DNA of 64,000 nucleotides, from contig NZ_CP160849.1 of the NCBI RefSeq assembly GCF_040790665.1, positions 1,885,501 through 1,949,500 on the forward strand, in the 5' to 3' direction. How positions within the stretch are numbered: position 1 is the stretch's first letter; each line of letters begins with the position of its first letter. Origin of the DNA: Sulfitobacter pontiacus. GTDB lineage: Bacteria > Pseudomonadota > Alphaproteobacteria > Rhodobacterales > Rhodobacteraceae. This document shows, piece after piece, positions 53,194-62,727 of this stretch. A program made the position numbers and the translations under genes. Under the pieces are notes generated by a model that was not told the DNA's origin, searched no databases, and saw nothing but the letters and a program-made list of their open reading frames with translations.

Positions 53194-54946
53194 GCGACGA
53201 TCCTTCTGGGGCGGCACCCGATCTCAGGTTGTCGCGATAGGCTGCAATGACGGCGGGCGTGGCGCGTTCTTGCGGCGTGGTAAAGACTTGGCCGGTGCTC
53301 TCGTGCGAGGTCACGGCGATCAACAGTGGCGCGATCGACATGGGCAGCGTCACCGGCAAGAGCCAGAAGATCAGGTTCGGCACCCAGAGATAGACGGCAA
53401 CGGTGACCGCGATCCCGAACAGCGATACCCAACGGCTGGCACGCCAGCTTTCGGCGAGGGTAAGCCGCCCTTCGCCGCGTGCGGTCGCAGGCCAGCCGCC
53501 ATCCTTGCCGGCAAACACCTCGGCGACGGCGCGGCTTTGATACATCAGCATCACGGGGGCGATCAACGCGGTCAGCAGGATTTCAGACAGAACCGACCCA
53601 AGTGCGCGCAGCGCCCCGCCAAACCCCTTGGCGCGGCCCGTTGCAGCCGCTTCGCCAAAGATCGCGAGCTTGGGCAGCAACAACAGCCCACCGATCCCAA
53701 AGGCAAGCGCCACGATCTGGAAGGTCTTGTCGTCGGGGAAGACGGGGAAAAGCTGATAGGCGTTGGGGAAATAATCAGGGCTGGCATTGGTCGCGGCGGC
53801 CAGCAGCGACACGATCAGGAAGGCCCCCCAAGCGACTGAAACCAGATAGGCCATGATCCCCTGGACAAAGACGAACCGGCTCCACCCGTGCAGCCCGGGG
53901 GCACCGACCAGACGCATGTGTTGCAGGTTGCCCTGACACCAGCGGCGATCACGGCGCGCAAAGGCGAGCAGATTGTCGGGGCCTTCCTCGAAAGAACCGG
54001 CGATGCGGGGGTCCATCTCGACGCGCCAGCCGCCGCGTACCAGCAGGGCGGCTTCGACATAGTCATGGCTTAGGATGGTGCCGCCGAAAGGGGCGGGGCC
54101 GCTGAGTTCTGGCAGGCCGCAGCATTGCGACAGGGCGCGCACACGGGCGATGGCATTATGCCCCCAGAAGGGGCCCGCGCGCCCCTGCATACGGGCCAGA
54201 CCGCGCGCGAAAACGGGCGAGTGGAAGCTGGCCGAGAATTGCATCGCACGACCAAACAGCGACCCCGCGCCAAAGATCTTGGGCAGGGTTTGCAGCAGGC
54301 CAAGGCTCGGATCTGCCTCCATCCGTGCGACAAGATGGCGGATCGTGTCGCCCTCCATCAGGCTGTCGGCGTCAAGGATCACGACGTATTCATAAGCCCC
54401 GCCGGATTTGCGGATGAAATCCTCGACGTTGCCTGCCTTGCGGCCATATCGGTCGGTACGGTTGCGGTAGTAGACCGGGTTCGCAGCGCCTTCATCGCCC
54501 AACAGCGGGGCCAGCGCCGCGCGCTCTGCGATCAGGGCGTCGGGGTCAAAGGTGTCGGACAGAATGGCGAAATCGACGGGTACATTCGCGGCCTGCATGG
54601 ATTGGCGCATTGCCATAATGCGCGCGCAAACCTCGGTCGGGTTTTCGTTGCAGATCGGCACAAGGATCGCCGCCGGGGGAAAATCCGCGTTGCTCAGATC
54701 CATCTCAGGGAGGGGATCGAAAGAGGGCACGCCCAAAAACGCCTGCCCCGCCCCCCAGGCCAACCAAGCAGTCGTAAGCGCGATAAGCGCCACGGCGAAG
54801 CCGTCCCAGATATCAAATCCGGTATTAAGCCCCGCTTGCGCCAGGGTCGCGGCTGCCGCGGTTGCGCAGAGCAGGGCAAAGCAAATGGCACCAACGCGGC
54901 TGACCCGCGTGGCACCATCGCGTAAGTAAGAGGGCATGTCAGGCAT
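53168..54946 (-). CDS. opgH: OpgH, glucan biosynthesis glucosyltransferase
   Basis: 592-residue inner-membrane GT2 enzyme that polymerises glucose from UDP-glucose into the linear beta-glucan backbone and passes it to the periplasm. The catalytic motifs are ILDADSLMEGD near residue 188 (DxD), the Asp of SHDYVEAALLVRGGW near residue 291, and RRDRRWCQGNLQHMR near residue 333 (QxxRW). Two spans precede and about five follow the catalytic domain. It is much shorter than the 847-residue E. coli protein, mainly because the long N-terminal and C-terminal extensions are missing. It overlaps opgI by 8 nt and opgC by 26 nt. Confidence 0.94.
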   Translation of the reverse strand: MPDMPSYLRDGATRVSRVGAICFALLCATAAAATLAQAGLNTGFDIWDGFAVALIALTTAWLAWGAGQAFLGVPSFDPLPEMDLSNADFPPAAILVPICNENPTEVCARIMAMRQSMQAANVPVDFAILSDTFDPDALIAERAALAPLLGDEGAANPVYYRNRTDRYGRKAGNVEDFIRKSGGAYEYVVILDADSLMEGDTIRHLVARMEADPSLGLLQTLPKIFGAGSLFGRAMQFSASFHSPVFARGLARMQGRAGPFWGHNAIARVRALSQCCGLPELSGPAPFGGTILSHDYVEAALLVRGGWRVEMDPRIAGSFEEGPDNLLAFARRDRRWCQGNLQHMRLVGAPGLHGWSRFVFVQGIMAYLVSVAWGAFLIVSLLAAATNASPDYFPNAYQLFPVFPDDKTFQIVALAFGIGGLLLLPKLAIFGEAAATGRAKGFGGALRALGSVLSEILLTALIAPVMLMYQSRAVAEVFAGKDGGWPATARGEGRLTLAESWRASRWVSLFGIAVTVAVYLWVPNLIFWLLPVTLPMSIAPLLIAVTSHESTGQVFTTPQERATPAVIAAYRDNLRSGAAPEGSSHDTIAQPA

Positions 54947-55103
54947 TACGCATGAAGATGCGGCTCACCACCTCGAACAGGGAGGGGCGGGCATCATGCT
55001 CTAGCACCTGCCGCGGCATATCCAGCGGGGCAGGGCGAGGCGCATAACGGTCAAAGTCGGTCATTTCTTCGGTGGTCACAGTTGATGTCACAGACGTATT
55101 CAT
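54939..55103 (-). CDS. opgI: OpgI, small protein of the periplasmic glucan operon
   Basis: 54-residue protein between opgG and opgH. Its ATG overlaps the opgG stop by 4 nt and its stop overlaps the opgH start by 8 nt, tight coupling that argues it is real. It has no membrane segment. The first half is Thr/Ser-rich; the second half (PLDMPRQVLEHDARPSLFEVV) looks like a short conserved helix. In the opgGIHC operon of Rhodobacter sphaeroides a gene named opgI occupies this position and has no known activity. It could stand in for the N-terminal extension missing from this OpgH; that is inference. Confidence 0.65.
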   Translation of the reverse strand: MNTSVTSTVTTEEMTDFDRYAPRPAPLDMPRQVLEHDARPSLFEVVSRIFMRNA

Positions 55104-56689
55104 TCTTTCAGCCATTGGTATACCCAAGTCTCGGTCAAGCTACGGTCGCCCGCGACCAGATTGGCGCGCAGTTCAACCGTTGCATCAGTTTCGGCGACGA
55201 CCTCTAGAACCAGTCGCCACATGTGATCGTGGCCGTCGATCTGCTGCAGTACTTGTCCTGCAACTGTGCCGCCGGCGATGTTTACATTGGCTCCAACAAC
55301 GTTCTCGGCGTTTGGTTCCCCTAAAGTTGCACCTTCGAAGTCGATGACAAACTTTCGGCGATCATTGCGCGGTTTTACGCCCGCGATGCCCCCATTTCCG
55401 GCAAGAGTGCGCGATACTTGGGCAAGTGTCGAAGACGCGCCGGGCGGGTTCATCCCCCAGTTCAGACGGTAGGAAATGCTTTTGCTATCCCCCGCCGCGA
55501 ACCCGTTCTTGTAGGTCCAGAAGGCGACGATATTGTCGTTCCCCTCCAGATCCGACGGGATCTCGATCAAGCGGACCATGCCTTCGCCCCAGTCCCCTTT
55601 GGGTTCGACCATCAGCGTCGGGCGCAGCTCGTAGTGGGCTTCGGCGTCCAAATAGTCGTCAAAGGCACGGTGGCGCTGCACAAGGCCAAAGGATTTCGGC
55701 GATTGTGCACCAAAGTATGAATTGGCGAGCTTTGGCGGGTTGTTCAGCACGCGGAACAGCGTGTCTTGGCCGGTGTTGACCACCAGCGCCTCGCTGTCGT
55801 GGACGCGGGCACGGTAATCGTCAAAGCCACCCTGATCGTTCAGCCCGAACAGATACATCGATGTCAGCGGCGCGACGCCCAGTTGCTGCACGTCCTGACG
55901 GAAGAACAGTTCGGTGGTCACATCCATCGTGGTGGTGGCACCGGGGGTCACGGTGAACTTGTAGGCCCCCACGACCGACTGGCTTTCCAGCAGGGCGTAA
56001 AAGGTCATCTTCGTCTCGCCGGGGGCGGGGCGCTGCAGCCAGAAGGCGCTGAAGCGGGGGAATTCCTCGGGCTCGGAAGTGGCAGTGTTCACCGCAAGCC
56101 CGCGCGCGCTGAGGCCATAGCGGTTCCCCGCCCCCAAGGCACGGAAGTAGCTCGCCCCGAGGAAGGACACGATCTCGTCGAACTGCTGCGGATCGTTCAG
56201 CGGCGCATTCATGCGGAAGCCCGCGACGCCGGGCAGCTCGGTGCCAGTCGGGATCTTTTCAAGCGCTTTGGACTGGTAGATGAAATCATCCGAGGTAAAG
56301 CCAAGCGGCTGTGCCTTGTCATTGACGATCTCGTAAAGCGACACAGTGCCGTCAAACAGCCAGCCGGGGTGATAGGCATGTACCACCGCCTGCGCCGCAG
56401 GGCCCTTCCAGATCGCGCTGTCCTCGCGGAAGCGGATGTTGCGGTAGTCGTCATAGTCCAGCGTGGTAAAAGGCGCGCCCAGTTGCGTCGGCGCGGTGTA
56501 CTCTTCACCCGCGAGGTTGCGTGCCCGTTCGATCAGAATATCAAAAGAAAAAGGCTCCGCCGTATCACTGGCCTGCGCCCAAGCAGCAGTGTCTTGCAAA
56601 CCGGTTGTAGCAGCGAAAGCCAAAGTTGCCCCCCCTGCGCGCAATACTGACCGGCGAGACATCGGGCGGGAGCGAGACAAATGATGCAT
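55100..56689 (-). CDS. opgG: OpgG, periplasmic glucan biosynthesis protein
   Basis: 529-residue periplasmic protein required for branching and release of osmoregulated glucans. A twin-arginine signal (MSRRSVLRAGGATLAF, residues 10-25) precedes the OpgG/MdoG beta-sandwich. Family segments are EYTAPTQLGAPFTTLDYDDYR near residue 55, FSAFWLQRP near residue 213, and NPPGASSTLAQVSRTL near residue 413. ATG at 56689 has AGGA upstream; ATG at 56662 would begin at the twin-arginine motif itself. It is the first gene of opgGIHC. OpgG of E. coli uses a Sec signal; Tat export is more like OpgD. Confidence 0.93.
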   Translation of the reverse strand: MHHLSRSRPMSRRSVLRAGGATLAFAATTGLQDTAAWAQASDTAEPFSFDILIERARNLAGEEYTAPTQLGAPFTTLDYDDYRNIRFREDSAIWKGPAAQAVVHAYHPGWLFDGTVSLYEIVNDKAQPLGFTSDDFIYQSKALEKIPTGTELPGVAGFRMNAPLNDPQQFDEIVSFLGASYFRALGAGNRYGLSARGLAVNTATSEPEEFPRFSAFWLQRPAPGETKMTFYALLESQSVVGAYKFTVTPGATTTMDVTTELFFRQDVQQLGVAPLTSMYLFGLNDQGGFDDYRARVHDSEALVVNTGQDTLFRVLNNPPKLANSYFGAQSPKSFGLVQRHRAFDDYLDAEAHYELRPTLMVEPKGDWGEGMVRLIEIPSDLEGNDNIVAFWTYKNGFAAGDSKSISYRLNWGMNPPGASSTLAQVSRTLAGNGGIAGVKPRNDRRKFVIDFEGATLGEPNAENVVGANVNIAGGTVAGQVLQQIDGHDHMWRLVLEVVAETDATVELRANLVAGDRSLTETWVYQWLKE

Positions 56690-57023
56690 CAAAAATGATT
56701 CCTGTTCGTTGCTGCATTGCAGAATTCATATAATTACGCGGGAAGTTCAATAACATGAAGCATGATGCGCAAAATTTTGCTGCACAGTGCGGGGTTTACG
56801 CGAAAATTGCGAAATCAGCGCGGCATCATCCGGCAATATTTGCAAAGACATAGCGCCCCTGAGTGCAGGTGTTGTCTAGCCTCTTTGAAATACAGCGGAA
56901 ATTTGCCGGAAATGACGTTCAATCGCCCTAGAATAAGATTGGTTGGCATCACAGGCCCGCAATGCCACCCTAAAGGGAATCTGTGTGTGTATCAGTAAAC
57001 AAGAATACAAAAACGAGGACAAA
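56690..57023. promoter_or_regulatory. 334-bp divergent regulatory gap between opgG and the NhaC gene
   Basis: An unusually AT-rich gap for this window. On the minus strand TTATTG and TATGAA are 17 bases apart, about 35 bases before opgG, a possible promoter. TATAAT occurs at 56729-56734 on the plus strand without a good -35. GCAAAATTTTGC (56769-56780) is a perfect 12-bp palindrome. TGGCAT (56944-56949) and ATGCCA (56962-56967) could pair in the leader of the NhaC gene. No coding sequence or RNA gene was recognised. Confidence 0.45.
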
Positions 57024-58517
57024 ATGGACAATAAAGACCTTCCATCGCTCCCGCTGGCGCTGCTGCCCGTCGTTCTGACGCTTGGCCTTCTGGCGCTGCA
57101 ACTTTTCTACTATGGCGACTTCACGCCGCATATTCCCCTCATCCTCGGATTGGCCATCACGTCCCTGCTGGGTGTGTTTCGCGGTCAGACGTGGATGGAC
57201 ATCCGCGAAGGCGTGTTCCACGTGATCCACGTGTCGATGCCGTCACTGGCGGTGTTGATCGTGGTCGGCATGATCGTCGGCGTCTGGATCGCGTCGGGCA
57301 CGGTGCCTACGCTGATCTATTACGGGCTGACCTTGCTCACCCCGTCGATCTTTCTGGCAGCCGCGATGATCCTCTGTGCAGTGGTTTCCCTGTCGTTGGG
57401 GACCAGCTGGGGCACAGTCGGCACCATTGGTCTGGCGCTGATGGGGATCGGTGCGGGTTTCGGTATCCCGGCCTATTGGACCGCCGGTGCGGTCGTGTCG
57501 GGCGCATTCTTTGGCGATAAGGTATCGCCGCTGTCGGACACCACGAACCTGGCGCCTGCGGTGACGGGGACGAATGTCTTCGACCACATCAAGAACATGC
57601 TGCCCACGACCGTGCCTGCGATGATCATCGCGCTGGTGATCTATGTGGTCGTCGGCTTCATGCTGATCGAAGAGGGTGCAGGCGATGTCAGCAGCATCAA
57701 TCAGATCACAACCGGTCTGGAGGAACGCTTTAGCCTCGGGATCATCCCGCTGACGCCGGCCTTGATCGTGATTGTGCTGGCGCTGATGAAAAAGCCGCCG
57801 CTGCCGTCGCTGTTTGCCGGTGTGCTGGCCGGTGGACTGGTGGCGATCTTCTGGCAGGGCGCGGGGCTGCATGACGTGTTCGCCTTTGCGCAGTCGGGCT
57901 ATTCCATCGACACGGGCATCGCCGACATCGACAGCCTGCTGAACGCGGGCGGCATCCAGTCGATGATGTGGACCATTTCGCTGATGTTGATTGCCTTGGG
58001 CTTTGGCGGCGCGCTGGAGCGCACCGGCTGTCTGGAGGCGATCATTCTGGCGATCGTCAGCCGGGTGAAAAGCTTTGGCGCGGTACAAAGCTCGGCCATC
58101 GGGACGGCATTTGCGACCAATATGGTTGCGGGTGATCCTTATATCTCTATCGCGCTGCCGGGCCGTATGTACGCGCCCTTGTACCGTGGGATGGGCTATT
58201 CGACCCTGAACCTCAGCCGCGCGGTGGAAGAGGGCGGCACGCTGATGAGCCCGCTGATCCCGTGGAACGCCGGTGGTGCCTTTGTGATCTCGGCTTTGGG
58301 GCTGGGGGTCATGGACGGTAACCTGACCAACCTGCTGTATATCCCGCTGGCCTTTGCCTGCTGGACGGCACCGCTGATCGGTGTGTTCTATGCGGTGACC
58401 GGTCTGTTCTCTCCCAAAGCCACGGACGAAGATCGGGCCGAATGGGACAAATCCGGCGAAGACATCATGGACCTTGGCGACCATGAGCTCGCCTACGAGC
58501 AACCGGCCGCGACCTGA
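57024..58517 (+). CDS. Na+/H+ antiporter, NhaC family
   Basis: 497-residue inner-membrane antiporter with about twelve spans. NhaC-type segments are VSLSLGTSWGTVGTIGLALMG near residue 123, FFGDKVSPLSDTTNLAPAV near residue 163 (Asp residues likely in ion binding), FATNMVAGDPYISIALPGRM near residue 371, and EEGGTLMSPLIPWNAGGAF near residue 403. The ATG at 57024 follows ACGAGG; the longer in-frame reading lies in the regulatory gap. It would exchange sodium for protons, useful in seawater. Some NhaC relatives instead exchange organic acids such as malate/lactate, so the substrate is not certain. Confidence 0.87.
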   Translation: MDNKDLPSLPLALLPVVLTLGLLALQLFYYGDFTPHIPLILGLAITSLLGVFRGQTWMDIREGVFHVIHVSMPSLAVLIVVGMIVGVWIASGTVPTLIYYGLTLLTPSIFLAAAMILCAVVSLSLGTSWGTVGTIGLALMGIGAGFGIPAYWTAGAVVSGAFFGDKVSPLSDTTNLAPAVTGTNVFDHIKNMLPTTVPAMIIALVIYVVVGFMLIEEGAGDVSSINQITTGLEERFSLGIIPLTPALIVIVLALMKKPPLPSLFAGVLAGGLVAIFWQGAGLHDVFAFAQSGYSIDTGIADIDSLLNAGGIQSMMWTISLMLIALGFGGALERTGCLEAIILAIVSRVKSFGAVQSSAIGTAFATNMVAGDPYISIALPGRMYAPLYRGMGYSTLNLSRAVEEGGTLMSPLIPWNAGGAFVISALGLGVMDGNLTNLLYIPLAFACWTAPLIGVFYAVTGLFSPKATDEDRAEWDKSGEDIMDLGDHELAYEQPAAT

Positions 58518-58540
58518 TCGCGCCTGCACCGACACAGATG

Positions 58541-58576
58541 AAAGCCGCAGCGCCAATGTGCGCTGCGGCTTTTTTT
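58541..58576. terminator. Terminator between the NhaC gene and a convergent acyl-CoA synthetase
   Basis: A 12-base perfect stem AAAGCCGCAGCG with CGCTGCGGCTTT, an eight-base loop and a run of seven T. The A run on the other side allows use in both directions. Confidence 0.88.
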
Positions 58577-58589
58577 CATGCCCTCAGGC

Positions 58590-60191
58590 CTACGCCTTCA
58601 GCCTGTCGCGAAGCGTGTTCTTGACGATCTTGCCATTGGCGTTGCGCGGCAGGGGATCGGGGTCGAATGTCGCGAAATCGGGAGCTTTGTAGTCCGCCAT
58701 CTTTGTGCGTGCGAAAGCCTTGATCGCATCAAGATCGAGCGCGGTATCCGTGGTGTGGATGAAAACATGCATCTTTTCCCCCAGCACCGGATCAGGGCAG
58801 CCGATGGCGGCACATTCGATCACGGAGGGGTGGGCGGTCAGGGCGTTTTCGACCTCGGCGCTGTAGATGTTATAGCCGCCGCGAATGATCATATCTTTGC
58901 GGCGGTCGTGCAGGCAGATGAACCCCTCGGCATCGCGTGACCCCATGTCGCCGCTTTTCCAGTAGCCGTCGTAAAACTCGGAGGCGGTGCGGTCTGCGTT
59001 GTCCCAATAGCCGGGCACGGTCATCGCGCCCTTGATCCAAAGCTCCCCATGGGTGCCGTCGGGCACGTCGTTGCCCTGAGGATCGACAATGCGGATGTCG
59101 GCGCAGGGCACGGCGATGCCGATGCTATCCGCGCGTTTGGTGCCGAACCCCATCGGCAGGATCGTTACGGCAGAGGTAAGCTCCGTCGCGCCATAGGCGT
59201 TCATCAGGCAGAGGTTCGGCAGCTTTTCCGACAGTTCGGTGATGGTGGATTGCGGCATAGGTGCGCCGCCGTAGCCCCCGATCCGCCAGTGTTGCAGGTC
59301 GTAGTCCTCGACATTGCAGCGCAGCAGGAACAGGTTGTACATCGCTGGTACCATCAGCGTCTGCGTGACCTTTTCATCAGCGGTCAGCGACAGGAATTCA
59401 TGTGCACCAAAGACCTCCATCATCACGGTGCAGCCTGCGGTTTGCAGCATGGTAAAGACCGTGGCGACCAGCCCGGTCACATGGCTTGCGGGCACGCACA
59501 GCAGCGACCGTTCACCGGCCCCCAGCTCCATGCAAAGCTCGAAATGCATCGCGGAATGGACGATGTTCAGATGGGTCAGCGTCGCCCCTTTGGGCTGGCC
59601 TGTGGTGCCGGAGGTATAAAGGATCACCGCGATGTCATCCTCGTGCAGCGGCACGGCGTCGGTCAGCGGGGTCTGCGCGGGCAGCGTGTCAAACGCGTCG
59701 GACCCCGCCACTGTGCCGCCAACGCAAAAGCGGTGGGTTAGCCCGGGCAGATCGGCCGGTGCGGGCAGGCGGTCGGCGACATCCATGCCATGCACGGCGA
59801 TCTTGGCCCCGCATTGACGCAGGATAAACGCCAGCTCTGGCGTGCCTTCGCGGATGTTGATCGGCACGGCAATCGCGCCAAGCCGCAGACAACCCATCAT
59901 GGTCGCGATGAATTCCCAGCGGTTCGACAGCAGCAGCGCAACGCGGTCGCCCCTTTCGACCCCACGCACGCGCAGCCCTGCGGCGATGCGGCCCACGTGC
60001 AGGTCAAGCTCGGTATAGGACAGTCTGGTCTCGCCGCTGACCACGGCCTCTTGATCGGGGGCGCGGGCAAGGGCCGCGGCGAGCATGGCGTTCAGGTCGG
60101 CGGGGCGATCCTTGAAGCATTTGATCTCGCGACCGTCAAAATGGGTTTCTGTTTGTATGCGATCCGTGATCGCCTGTGACCAATGTGGCAT
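58590..60191 (-). CDS. AMP-dependent acyl-CoA synthetase
   Basis: 533-residue adenylate-forming enzyme with the ATP loop VILYTSGTTGQPKGATLTH near residue 187, A5 region NAYGATELTS near residue 330, hinge SGDMGSRDAEGFICLHDRRKD near residue 415, and A10 Lys in PRNANGKIVKN near residue 520. A strong GGGAGGAG ribosome-binding site precedes the ATG. It lies on the same strand downstream of the ectoine genes, separated by 138 bases with hairpins. It is probably an independent medium-chain or aromatic acyl-CoA ligase. The substrate is unknown. Confidence 0.88.
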   Translation of the reverse strand: MPHWSQAITDRIQTETHFDGREIKCFKDRPADLNAMLAAALARAPDQEAVVSGETRLSYTELDLHVGRIAAGLRVRGVERGDRVALLLSNRWEFIATMMGCLRLGAIAVPINIREGTPELAFILRQCGAKIAVHGMDVADRLPAPADLPGLTHRFCVGGTVAGSDAFDTLPAQTPLTDAVPLHEDDIAVILYTSGTTGQPKGATLTHLNIVHSAMHFELCMELGAGERSLLCVPASHVTGLVATVFTMLQTAGCTVMMEVFGAHEFLSLTADEKVTQTLMVPAMYNLFLLRCNVEDYDLQHWRIGGYGGAPMPQSTITELSEKLPNLCLMNAYGATELTSAVTILPMGFGTKRADSIGIAVPCADIRIVDPQGNDVPDGTHGELWIKGAMTVPGYWDNADRTASEFYDGYWKSGDMGSRDAEGFICLHDRRKDMIIRGGYNIYSAEVENALTAHPSVIECAAIGCPDPVLGEKMHVFIHTTDTALDLDAIKAFARTKMADYKAPDFATFDPDPLPRNANGKIVKNTLRDRLKA

Positions 60192-60278
60192 CTGCGCTCC
60201 TCCCGTAGCTTGGGGTAGTCATTGCGCAAACAATCAGGGGCTGCAACGGCCAAGCGCCGTGTTAGCGCCCGCATTATG

Positions 60279-60323
60279 CCCCACCTGTTGGGGTCGGTTC
60301 GCCCTGCGAAACAAGGCGAACCG
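60279..60323. other. Two adjacent hairpins between doeD and the acyl-CoA synthetase gene
   Basis: CCCCA with TGGGG (60279-60293), then CGGTTCGCC with GGCGAACCG (60295-60323). Neither is followed by a T run on the minus strand. They may act as a weak or Rho-assisted stop after doeD. Confidence 0.4.
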
Positions 60324-60329
60324 GGGCGT

Positions 60330-61703
60330 TTATCCCAGCACGGTTTTTACCGCATCCGCGGTCGCGGCGACGACGGTATCGACCTCTGCGCGGGTGATGC
60401 AGAAGGGCGGGGCAAAGCCGGTAATGTCGCCTTGGGGCATGGCACGGGCGATCACGCCGCGTTCCAGCATCGCGGCAGAGATCGCGGCTCCCACCTTGGC
60501 ACCAGGATCAAGCGGGGTGGCGTCTGCCTTGTCGGCAACATACTCAACCGCGCACAGCAGCCCTTCGCCACGGATGTCCCCCACATTCGGATGATCGCCA
60601 AGCGCCTCTTTCATCGAGGCGTTCAGATATCCGCCCACCTCGGCCGCGTTGCTGACAAGGTTCAGGTCGTCGATCAGCTTGAGGTTCGCGACACCGGCCG
60701 CTGCACAGATCGGATGCGCCGAATAGGTCCAGCCGTGACCGATGGGGCCGTTCTCGTCCGTGCCCTGTTCCAGCACCTTCCACATCCGGTCCGATACGAT
60801 CGACCCCGACAGCGGCGCATAGGCCGATGTCAGCCCCTTGGCGATGGTGATCAGATCGGGTTTCAGCCCATAGTGATCCGACCCGAACATCGTCCCCAGA
60901 CGGCCAAAGCCGGTCACGACCTCATCCGCGATCAGCAGGATGTCGTGGCGGTTCAACACCTCTTGGATCGCGTCCCAATACCCGGCGGGCGGGGGCACGA
61001 TGCCGCCGGTCCCCAAAACGGGTTCCCCGATAAAGGCCGCGATGGTGTCCGGCCCTTCGGCTTGGATCAGCGCCTCAAGCGCGTTGGCGCATTGCGCGGT
61101 GAATTCGGCTTCGGACTGGGTGCGGTCCTTGCGGCGGTAGTAATAGGGCGCGTCCGTGTGGATCACGGGGTTCATCGGCAGGTCGAATTTATCGTGGAAC
61201 AGCGACAGGCCGGTCAGCGATCCGGTCATCAGCCCCGACCCGTGATAGCCGCGCCAGCGCGAGATGATTTTCTTTTTCTGCGGGCGACCAAGGATGTTGT
61301 TGTAGTACCAGACGAGCTTGATGTTCGTCTCGTTCGCGTCCGAGCCGGACAGACCGAAATAGACCTTGGACATATGCGCCGGTGCGCGGTCCATGATCAT
61401 CTTGGCCAGCGTGATAGACGTCTCGGTCCCGTGGCCCACATAGGAATGGTAATAGGCCAGCTGATGCGCCTGTTCGGCGATGGCGTCAGCGACTTCGGTC
61501 CGGCCATAGCCTGCGTTCACGCAATAGAGCCCGGCAAAGGCGTCCAGCATCCGGTTGCCATCGCGGTCCTCGATATGAACGCCCGACGCCCCTGTGATCA
61601 CCCGCGTCGCGGATTCACCCCGCGCATGCTGTGCCAGATGCGTAGAGGGATGGAAAAAGTTTTCGCGGTCCCATGTGGCGAGTTGATCATCATTGCGAAG
61701 CAT
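60330..61703 (-). CDS. doeD: Class III PLP aminotransferase, diaminobutyrate transaminase DoeD-like
   Basis: 457-residue omega-type aminotransferase. The PLP lysine is in [16 protein letters not shown] near residue 289, with the cofactor-binding Asp in [12 protein letters not shown] near residue 258 and the Gly-Ser-Asp loop [14 protein letters not shown] near residue 118. Together with doeA and doeB directly upstream, it should convert 2,4-diaminobutyrate, the deacetylated ectoine product, to aspartate semialdehyde. Its sequence class is shared with other omega-transaminases (pyruvate or 4-aminobutyrate), so the doeD name rests on context. Confidence 0.82.
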   Translation of the reverse strand: MLRNDDQLATWDRENFFHPSTHLAQHARGESATRVITGASGVHIEDRDGNRMLDAFAGLYCVNAGYGRTEVADAIAEQAHQLAYYHSYVGHGTETSITLAKMIMDRAPAHMSKVYFGLSGSDANETNIKLVWYYNNILGRPQKKKIISRWRGYHGSGLMTGSLTGLSLFHDKFDLPMNPVIHTDAPYYYRRKDRTQSEAEFTAQCANALEALIQAEGPDTIAAFIGEPVLGTGGIVPPPAGYWDAIQEVLNRHDILLIADEVVTGFGRLGTMFGSDHYGLKPDLITIAKGLTSAYAPLSGSIVSDRMWKVLEQGTDENGPIGHGWTYSAHPICAAAGVANLKLIDDLNLVSNAAEVGGYLNASMKEALGDHPNVGDIRGEGLLCAVEYVADKADATPLDPGAKVGAAISAAMLERGVIARAMPQGDITGFAPPFCITRAEVDTVVAATADAVKTVLG

Positions 61704-61730
61704 AGGTCAGGCTTTCTGTTTAGGAGAGTT

Positions 61731-62723
61731 TCAGGTGAGTTCGGTGGCCAGCACGGCAAGGCAATCGCCCGGCTGTGCCAGTCCGGGGTGATGGCGGGCG
61801 ATCACGATGCCCCCCATCTGGGCGCGGATTTCACGCGGGGGCAGGCCCGTATGCTGGCTGTCCCATAGACGCGCGATCAGGTCGCCTTCCGCCACTGTGT
61901 CGCCAAGGGTGACGTTGAAATCGACCAGCCCACCGTGGTTGGTGACGTGAAAACAACGGTCGTCGTCTTGCGACAGCATGCGCGATGGCGCAGTGACGGG
62001 CTGGCCTTGCAGGATACCGGCGTGGATCAGCAGGTTGCGCACGCCTTTGCGGGCGATCTGCGCGGTTTCAGGCGTGGCAGTGCCGCCGCCGCCCAATTCG
62101 GTGGTGACGAATGTCTTGCCCATCGTCTCAGCCGCGTCGTCATACATGCCAAGCGCGTCGATCTCGCGCATCTCTACACTGAAAGGCGCGTTGAACGCAT
62201 CGCGCGCGGCGCGGCAGCGGGCCTGCTGGTCCGCATCCTCGAGCGTGTGACAGGCGGCGAAGGGCAGAAAATCCAGCGTCTTGCCGCCCGAATGGAAATC
62301 AAGCACGACATCCGCCAGCGGCAGCAGCACCCGTTGAAAGTAATCCGCGATCTTCTGGGTGGGGGTGCCATCGGGGCGGCCGGGAAAGCTGCGGTTCATG
62401 TTCACCCCGTCCAGCGGAGACACCCGCGTCCCCGCCATAAAGGCGGGGTGGTTCATGAAGGGGAGGATGATCACGCGACCCGTGACATCCTTGGCCTCCA
62501 AGGTCTGGGCGAGCTCGACCAAGGCCAGCGGCCCTTCGTATTCGTCGCCGTGGTTGCCGCCGGTCAGCAAGGCAGAGGGGCCGTCGCCGTTTTTCACGTG
62601 GGTCACCGGAATCTGGATCGCCCCCCAAGCGCTGTCATTGCGGCTATAGGGCAGGCGCAGATAGCCATGCTGCACGCCGTCGCAGTCAAAATCGATGGTG
62701 GCCGAGATAGGATTGTCCCGCAT
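61731..62723 (-). CDS. doeB: N-alpha-acetyl-diaminobutyrate deacetylase DoeB (AstE/AspA family)
   Basis: 330-residue zinc deacylase of the succinylglutamate-desuccinylase/aspartoacylase family. The zinc ligands are in GGNHGDEYEGP near residue 55 (His and Glu) and LDFHSGGKTL near residue 143 (His). The catalytic Glu is probably in VTTELGGGGTA near residue 208. DoeB/EutE removes the acetyl group from N-alpha-acetyl-L-2,4-diaminobutyrate, the product of ectoine hydrolysis. It starts four bases after doeA, so the two are co-translated. Other members of the family act on different N-acyl amino acids, but the doeA neighbour decides. Confidence 0.88.
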   Translation of the reverse strand: MRDNPISATIDFDCDGVQHGYLRLPYSRNDSAWGAIQIPVTHVKNGDGPSALLTGGNHGDEYEGPLALVELAQTLEAKDVTGRVIILPFMNHPAFMAGTRVSPLDGVNMNRSFPGRPDGTPTQKIADYFQRVLLPLADVVLDFHSGGKTLDFLPFAACHTLEDADQQARCRAARDAFNAPFSVEMREIDALGMYDDAAETMGKTFVTTELGGGGTATPETAQIARKGVRNLLIHAGILQGQPVTAPSRMLSQDDDRCFHVTNHGGLVDFNVTLGDTVAEGDLIARLWDSQHTGLPPREIRAQMGGIVIARHHPGLAQPGDCLAVLATELT

Positions 62724-62727
62724 GGCG

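Noticed and set aside
60295-60323. Calling the CGGTTCGCC hairpin a Rho-independent terminator
   Set aside because: The stem is good, but no T run follows on the minus strand, so it was listed only as a hairpin.
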